Part shown: positions 59,664 through 64,000 of the stretch, piece by piece | Position numbering within the stretch: the first letter of the stretch is position 1 | How the letters are laid out: each line of letters starts with the position of its first letter | Assembly (NCBI GenBank): GCA_040389445.1 | Contig: JAZJZX010000011.1 | Span: 1 to 64,000, forward strand | Origin: UBA5189 sp040389445 | GTDB lineage: Bacteria > Chloroflexota > Limnocylindria > Limnocylindrales > CSP1-4 | DNA length: 64,000 nucleotides | Direction: 5' to 3' | Position numbers and translations under genes: made by a program | Notes under the pieces: generated by a model | Told to the model about the DNA's origin: nothing | Database searches by the model: none | What the model saw: only the letters and a program-made list of their open reading frames with translations

Positions 59664-61151
59664 ATGAGCGGCAACGTGCCGGAGTGGGCCCGCGACGCGG
59701 TCTTCTATCAGGTCTTCCCGGATCGATTCGCCTCGAGCCCGAGGGTTCCGGACCCGGGCCGGATGGAGCCCTGGGGATCGCCGCCGACGCTCCACGGGTT
59801 CAAGGGCGGCGACCTGCTGGGCCTGGCCGATCGACTCGATGAACTCGTGGATCTCGGGATCAGCGGGCTGTACCTCAATCCCATCTTCACCGCCGCCTCG
59901 AACCACCGCTACAACACCTACGACTTTCTGACCGTCGACCCGCTGCTGGGCGGCGAGCCGGCCCTCCGCGAGCTGCTCGACTCGGCTCATGAACGCGGCA
60001 TCCGGGTCATCCTCGATGGTGTCTTCAACCACGTGGGGCGTGGGTTCTGGCCGTTCCAGCACGTCATCGAATCCGGCGGCGCCTCCCCCTATCGGGACTG
60101 GTTCTACCTCGACGACGACGTCCTGGCGGAGCGGCGCGGAGTCCTCGTGGACGAGCACCTCTGCGAGGAGCCGGGCAGGCGCGGCTACCGTTCGTGGTGG
60201 GACGTGCCGGGCCTGCCGAAGCTGCGGGTGGAGCACGGGCCGGTTCGGGAGTACCTGATGCACGTCGTCGAGCACTGGACCCGCTTCGGCATCGACGGCT
60301 GGCGGCTTGACGTGCCCCAGGACATCGAGGATCCGACGTTCTGGCCCGAATTCCGATCCCGGGTTCGGGCCATCAATCCGGAGGCCTACCTCGTCGGCGA
60401 GATCTGGATCGATGCGCCGGAGTGGCTCACCGGCGATCGGTTCGATGCGCTCATGAACTATCCGCTGACCATGGCGATCCTCGGGTTCGTCGGCGGGCCG
60501 CACATCGACCGGGCGATCGTTGCCGGCCAGCAGAATTACCGGGACCACCTGGTGGACCTTGACGGTCCGGGGTTTGCCGCGCAACTCACCCGCTCCATGA
60601 CGCTGAACCGACCCGCGACGACGGCGGCTCAGTTCAACCTCCTCGGCAGTCACGACACGCCGAGGGCGCGGTCCGTCCTGGGAGAGGACGACATCCGCCT
60701 GCGCCTGGCGACCCTGATCCAGCTCACGCTGCCGGGAACGCCGTCGCTCTATTACGGGGACGAGATCGCGATGCGCGGTGGTCCGGATCCGGATTGCCGG
60801 CGCGCCTTTCCGGAGCGACTCGCCGACGCAGGGGATGCCGCGCTGGCCCACCGGGCGTACGTGCGGGCGGCGATCGCGGCCCGGCGCGGCGACGTGGCGC
60901 TCGGGCGTGGCGAGGTCAGGGTTCTGGCTGCCGTACGGCGCGCCGTTGCGCTCGAGCGCACGAGCGATGGTCGCCGCGCGGTTGTGCTGGTCAACGCGGG
61001 GGATGAGCCGACCGAGCTTGATCCTGGCCCGGACGGCGTGGCCGGCCTGCTTGAGCGCGGCGAACTCACCGTTGGCGGGGTCGCGTACAGCGACGGAACC
61101 TCGCGCGTCCACCTCGAAGCGAGGAGCGCCGCGGTCCTTGTGACCGACTGA
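59664..61151 (+). CDS. GH13 cyclomaltodextrinase/neopullulanase-type hydrolase
   Basis: This 495-residue cytosolic GH13 enzyme probably degrades imported maltodextrins. It begins WARDAVFYQVFPDRFASSPR, then has GISGLYLNPIFTAASNHRYNTYD, VILDGVFNHVG, GIDGWRLDVPQD (nucleophile Asp), LVGEIWIDAP (acid Glu) and LLGSHDTPR, the pattern of the GH13_20-like group. It lacks the family's N-terminal CBM34 domain and a signal peptide. The start ATG 59664 is 82 bases from the divergent amylase start. Confidence 0.9.
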   Translation: MSGNVPEWARDAVFYQVFPDRFASSPRVPDPGRMEPWGSPPTLHGFKGGDLLGLADRLDELVDLGISGLYLNPIFTAASNHRYNTYDFLTVDPLLGGEPALRELLDSAHERGIRVILDGVFNHVGRGFWPFQHVIESGGASPYRDWFYLDDDVLAERRGVLVDEHLCEEPGRRGYRSWWDVPGLPKLRVEHGPVREYLMHVVEHWTRFGIDGWRLDVPQDIEDPTFWPEFRSRVRAINPEAYLVGEIWIDAPEWLTGDRFDALMNYPLTMAILGFVGGPHIDRAIVAGQQNYRDHLVDLDGPGFAAQLTRSMTLNRPATTAAQFNLLGSHDTPRARSVLGEDDIRLRLATLIQLTLPGTPSLYYGDEIAMRGGPDPDCRRAFPERLADAGDAALAHRAYVRAAIAARRGDVALGRGEVRVLAAVRRAVALERTSDGRRAVVLVNAGDEPTELDPGPDGVAGLLERGELTVGGVAYSDGTSRVHLEARSAAVLVTD

Positions 61152-61167
61152 CGGTCCGGTCCAAGCC

Positions 61168-63420
61168 TCAGGCGCCGGCTCCGGTGCTCGGAGCTTGGTC
61201 CGGGGCCGCGCCGGCCCCCGGGTCCAGGGCTGGGTCCGGGGTCACGCCGGCTGCCGGATCCGGGGAGACCCCGGCGGCGGGCAGGTACAGCTGCTCGGCG
61301 TACTCGTGCAGCATCCGGGTCGTGGAGAACCGCCAGAGCGCCTTGGCCATCGAACGCCGCATCCATCCGAGCCAGTCGGCCGGCAGGCCATTGGCGTCGC
61401 GCAGGTAGTAGGCCGGAACGACCTCCTGCTCGAGAATTCGGTACAGGTCCTGAGCGTCCGACCAGTCCTGGGCTGCCTCGTCCGGATTCATGGCGCGTCC
61501 GCCGATCGCCCAGCCGTTGTCGCCATCGAAGCCCTCGTCCCACCACCCGTCGAGGACGCTGGCATTCACGACCCCGTTCGCGGCCGCCTTCATGCCCGAT
61601 GTCCCCGACGCCTCCAGCGGCCGGCGCGGATTGTTGAGCCAGACGTCCACGCCCTGCACCAGGAACCGGGCAATCCGGAGGTCGTAGTCCTCGATGATGA
61701 AGACCCGACCCCGGAGGGCGTCGCTTCGCGAGCGGGAGAAGATCTGCTGGATGACGGACTGCCCGGGCCGGTCGGCAGGGTGGGCCTTGCCGGCGAAGAC
61801 GATCTGGACCGGCCGATCGGCGTCGTGGACCAGCCTTGCCAGGCGGTCCACGTCGGTGAAGATCATCCCGCTCCGCTTGTAGGTGGCGAAACGGCGCGCG
61901 AATCCGATGGTGAGCGTGCCAGGATCCAGGGCCCCTTCAAGCTCGTCGAGGGTCCTGGGCGCCTCGCCGTGACGTGCCAACTGGACGCGCAGCCGACCGC
62001 GCGCGAAGTGGGCGAGTTCGCCCTTCTGGCGGAGGTGCGCGTCCCAGAGCTCGGCGTCTGGCACCCGTTCGATCTGTTCCCACCATCGGCTGGCCGCCGT
62101 TGCAGGATCCATATGGTCGAGGTTCGCATCGAGGTGCCCCTCGAGGAGCTCGGCGATCGGCCGGCCGACCCAGGTAGGCGTATGAATGCCGTTCGTGATG
62201 CCGAGGATCCTGTGGGGGACGACCTCGCGCCACGTGTCGTTGGCCGTCTCGGCGTGCAGGAGACTGACGGCGTTGGCGCCGCTCGTCAGCCGGAGGCTGA
62301 ACGCGGTCATGTCGAACTGGGTGCGATCGCCGTCGGCCCCGATACCGATCTCCAGCAGCCGATCCACCGGGACCCCGCCCGTCTCGGGGCGTCCATCGCC
62401 ATCGAGGAGCGGCCCGGCGATCTGTCGGACGAGCGCCGCGTCGAAGCGCTCGTTGCCGGCCGAGACGGGCGTGTGGATCGTGAAGACGCTGGTGGCCCGG
62501 TTCTGGGCCAGGGCCTCGTCCAGCGTCATGCCGGCGGCGACGGCCTCCCGCGCGCGCTCGGCAAGCAGGAACGCGGAGTGGCCCTCGTTCAGGTGCCAGA
62601 CCGCCGGTGCCAGACCGAGTGCCCGGATTGCTCGAACGCCCCCAACCCCGAGGACCAGTTCCTGGTGCAGGCGCATCTCGCGGCCACGGACGTACAGGAT
62701 GTGGGTGATCGGTCGGTCCGCCCGATGGTTTTCGGGCGTATCCGTATCGAGCAGCAGCACGGGGACACGCCCGACCTGGGCCGTCCAGACATCGACCCGG
62801 ACATCCCGGCCGGGAAGCTGGACCGACACGGTCAGCGGATCGCCGGCTCGATCGAGCGCGCGAACCAGGGGCAGCCTGGACAGGTCGTAGTTGGGATAGG
62901 CGTGTTCCTGATGGCCGTCGGCGTCGATGGTCTGGCGGAAATAGCCACGTCGATAGAGCAGACCGACGCCCACCAGCGGCAGGGCCATGTCGCTGGCCGT
63001 CTTCAGGTGATCACCGGCGAGGACGCCGAGTCCCCCTGAGTAGATGCCGAGGGATTCGTGGATCCCGTACTCCGCGCAGAAGTAGGCGATCGGCCCGGCC
63101 AGTTCGCTCGCGTGGCGCTCATGAAACCAGTGGTCGCGGCCATTCGCGAGATAGCGATCGAACGCGCCGATCACCTCGCTGTAGGCGGTCATGAAATCCG
63201 AGTTGTCCAGGAAGTCCGCCCATCGGATCGGGCTGGCCAGAACCGCGATCGGATTGTGATTGCGGCTCCACGCGATGGGGTCGAGACGGCTGAAGAGCGC
63301 CTTGGCGCTCGGGTGCCATGCCCAGTACAGGTTGTAGGCAAGCCGCTCGAGTCCCTCGAGGGTCGGGGGCACGCGCACGACGGCCGGCCGCAGCGACGGA
63401 ATGCGGACGAGGGGATCCAT
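61168..63420 (-). CDS. glgP: alpha-glucan (glycogen) phosphorylase
   Basis: This PLP-dependent enzyme releases glucose 1-phosphate from alpha-1,4-glucans. It is of the shorter bacterial type with the N-terminal DUF3417 part (PTLEGLERLAYNLYWAWHPSAKALF). The core has FCAEYGIHESLGIYSGGLGVLAGDHLK, VWHLNEGHSAF, FARRFATYKR and the PLP lysine in EASGTSGMKAAANG. The final 35 residues are a Pro/Asp/Ala/Gly repeat. ATG 63420 is preferred over 63447: TACAAT (63430-63435, minus strand) lies nine bases upstream. Confidence 0.95.
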   Translation of the reverse strand: MDPLVRIPSLRPAVVRVPPTLEGLERLAYNLYWAWHPSAKALFSRLDPIAWSRNHNPIAVLASPIRWADFLDNSDFMTAYSEVIGAFDRYLANGRDHWFHERHASELAGPIAYFCAEYGIHESLGIYSGGLGVLAGDHLKTASDMALPLVGVGLLYRRGYFRQTIDADGHQEHAYPNYDLSRLPLVRALDRAGDPLTVSVQLPGRDVRVDVWTAQVGRVPVLLLDTDTPENHRADRPITHILYVRGREMRLHQELVLGVGGVRAIRALGLAPAVWHLNEGHSAFLLAERAREAVAAGMTLDEALAQNRATSVFTIHTPVSAGNERFDAALVRQIAGPLLDGDGRPETGGVPVDRLLEIGIGADGDRTQFDMTAFSLRLTSGANAVSLLHAETANDTWREVVPHRILGITNGIHTPTWVGRPIAELLEGHLDANLDHMDPATAASRWWEQIERVPDAELWDAHLRQKGELAHFARGRLRVQLARHGEAPRTLDELEGALDPGTLTIGFARRFATYKRSGMIFTDVDRLARLVHDADRPVQIVFAGKAHPADRPGQSVIQQIFSRSRSDALRGRVFIIEDYDLRIARFLVQGVDVWLNNPRRPLEASGTSGMKAAANGVVNASVLDGWWDEGFDGDNGWAIGGRAMNPDEAAQDWSDAQDLYRILEQEVVPAYYLRDANGLPADWLGWMRRSMAKALWRFSTTRMLHEYAEQLYLPAAGVSPDPAAGVTPDPALDPGAGAAPDQAPSTGAGA
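61185..61280. repeat. short GC-rich repeats encoding the GlgP tail
   Basis: Units like CCGGGTCCGGGGTCACG recur in degenerate form and give the repetitive PAAGVSPDPAAGVTPDPA tail of glycogen phosphorylase. Confidence 0.6.
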
Positions 63421-63429
63421 TCGCCGGGC

Positions 63430-63435
63430 ATTGTA
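63430..63435 (-). promoter_or_regulatory. -10 hexamer TACAAT of glgP, overlapping an ACCGGT palindrome
   Basis: TACAAT on the minus strand lies nine bases before ATG 63420. TACCGGTTCA here resembles the lacI operator, but the match is short and could be chance. Confidence 0.4.
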
Positions 63436-63617
63436 CCGGTTCAGCAAGGTCGGACGAGCAATGTGGTACCTGCCGGCGGCGGACCGGCGGCGGCCGCGGG
63501 AAGCGGCGGCCGACGGGGGAGCGGGCGGGGGGCGCGGCGGCCCGGGGGCCGGGACAGCCGGTCCCGCTTACCGGTCCGCGGATCGGCGAACGGATGCAGA
63601 GCGCGGACCGACACAGG
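63436..63617. other. GC-rich gap between divergent glgP and glgA
   Basis: Apart from the two promoters, I see simple GC-rich sequence (GGCGGCGGACC-like runs) and an inverted repeat, CGCGGAC-N15-GTCCGCG (63602-63630), that spans the glgA -10 box. Confidence 0.5.
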
Positions 63618-63623
63618 TACGCT
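63618..63623 (+). promoter_or_regulatory. -10 hexamer TACGCT, leaderless arrangement
   Basis: TACGCT is followed by six bases and then GTG 63630. It lies within the loop of the inverted repeat and supports the glgA start. Confidence 0.5.
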
Positions 63624-63629
63624 GTCCGC

Positions 63630-64000
63630 GTGTCAATCCGTGTCGCCTTCCTGGCCGCCGAGTGTGAACCGTGGGCCAAGACGGGCGGCCTTGCAGACGT
63701 CGTCGACGCACTGGCCCGCGCCCTCGGATCCATGCCCGAGGGCGATCTCGAGGTACCGGTCGACGTCTTCCTTCCGAAGTATCGTGGGGTGAGCGCCCCG
63801 CCAGATCGCGTGCTCGGTCAGCGAGCTGTTCGCGTGTCTGACCCGCGTGCCGGCGGGACGGCAACGACGTCGGTGGACATCATCGACGTCCGGGCTGATG
63901 GATACCGTCTGCGTCTGGTGGATCATCCCGCATCGTTCGACCGGGCAGGCGGGTATTACGGCGATGCGAACGGCGATTTCCCCGATAACGCAGGACGGTT
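63630..64000 (+). CDS. glgA: glycogen synthase, N-terminal part (runs off the window)
   Basis: The visible 123 codons start VSIRVAFLAAECEPWAKTGGLADVVDALARAL, the N-terminal glycosyltransferase-5 motif with the KTGG loop that binds ADP-glucose, and then PVDVFLPKYRG. GlgA extends glycogen chains. It is divergent from glgP, so storage and breakdown genes share one intergenic region. GTG 63630 is six bases after TACGCT. The 3' end lies beyond base 64000. Confidence 0.92.
   Translation, partial: MSIRVAFLAAECEPWAKTGGLADVVDALARALGSMPEGDLEVPVDVFLPKYRGVSAPPDRVLGQRAVRVSDPRAGGTATTSVDIIDVRADGYRLRLVDHPASFDRAGGYYGDANGDFPDNAGR

Overview
The window is a GC-rich (roughly 68-70 % by eye), gene-dense bacterial chromosome segment with one 100-base run of N (21191-21290), so it comes from a scaffolded, probably metagenome-assembled, genome. 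Several traits point to Chloroflexota, perhaps the Limnocylindria/Ellin6529 side. These are two F420-type oxidoreductases, the PF04020-type holin, DUF4349 and TPM/DUF2207 membrane proteins, Ni-superoxide dismutase with its S26-like protease, a CtaA-CtaB fusion, and LysM proteins with a Cys/His N-terminus. This is inference: no rRNA or tRNA gene was found to anchor it.

Layout. 1-3440: a PLP decarboxylase running off the left edge, a glycosyltransferase remnant and three unknown proteins. 3495-7361: pyrimidine synthesis (pyrK-pyrD-[DUF4349 lipoprotein]-pyrE). 7369-12026: small secreted proteins, a Trx-like lipoprotein, a fused heme A/heme O synthase and two tandem paralogous surface proteins. 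12030-21086: housekeeping and stress genes (M3-like peptidase, YczE-type membrane protein, MBL/RNA-specificity nuclease, c-di-AMP receptor-like protein, exonuclease III, ACT proteins, F420 nitroreductase-like protein, LOG protein). 21344-25246: Rieske protein, MarR-DHA2 efflux pair and an LLM F420 oxidoreductase.

25271-32859 is a tight six-gene minus-strand operon: SDR, Gfo/Idh/MocA, vanadium haloperoxidase-like, CRTAC1/ASPIC-UnbV, a pita-bread protein without the Asp metal ligands, and an aldose epimerase. I do not recognise it as a described system and it is my best candidate for new biology. 33059-40707 is a xylose module: a ROK repressor, a ribose/xylose-type ABC transporter, and divergent xylA-xylB, with matching operator-like repeats at the repressor gene and at xylA. 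40889-50783 holds a double-SIS protein, Ni-SOD with its maturation protease, a LysM protein, TPM/DUF2207, lysA, a GNAT, and a GntR regulator with a 43-residue membrane peptide. 50907-64000 is an alpha-glucan module: GH57, LacI, malEFG-like transporter without its ATPase, secreted GH13, cytosolic GH13, glycogen phosphorylase and the start of glgA.

Two themes cut across the window. Many genes appear to be leaderless: a TACNNT-like hexamer lies 6-8 bases before the start codon at 13 sites, and this decides several starts. GC-rich minisatellites with units divisible by three sit in frame in many proteins, mostly in linkers and termini. In both sugar ABC operons a long perfect hairpin separates the binding-protein gene from the first permease gene.
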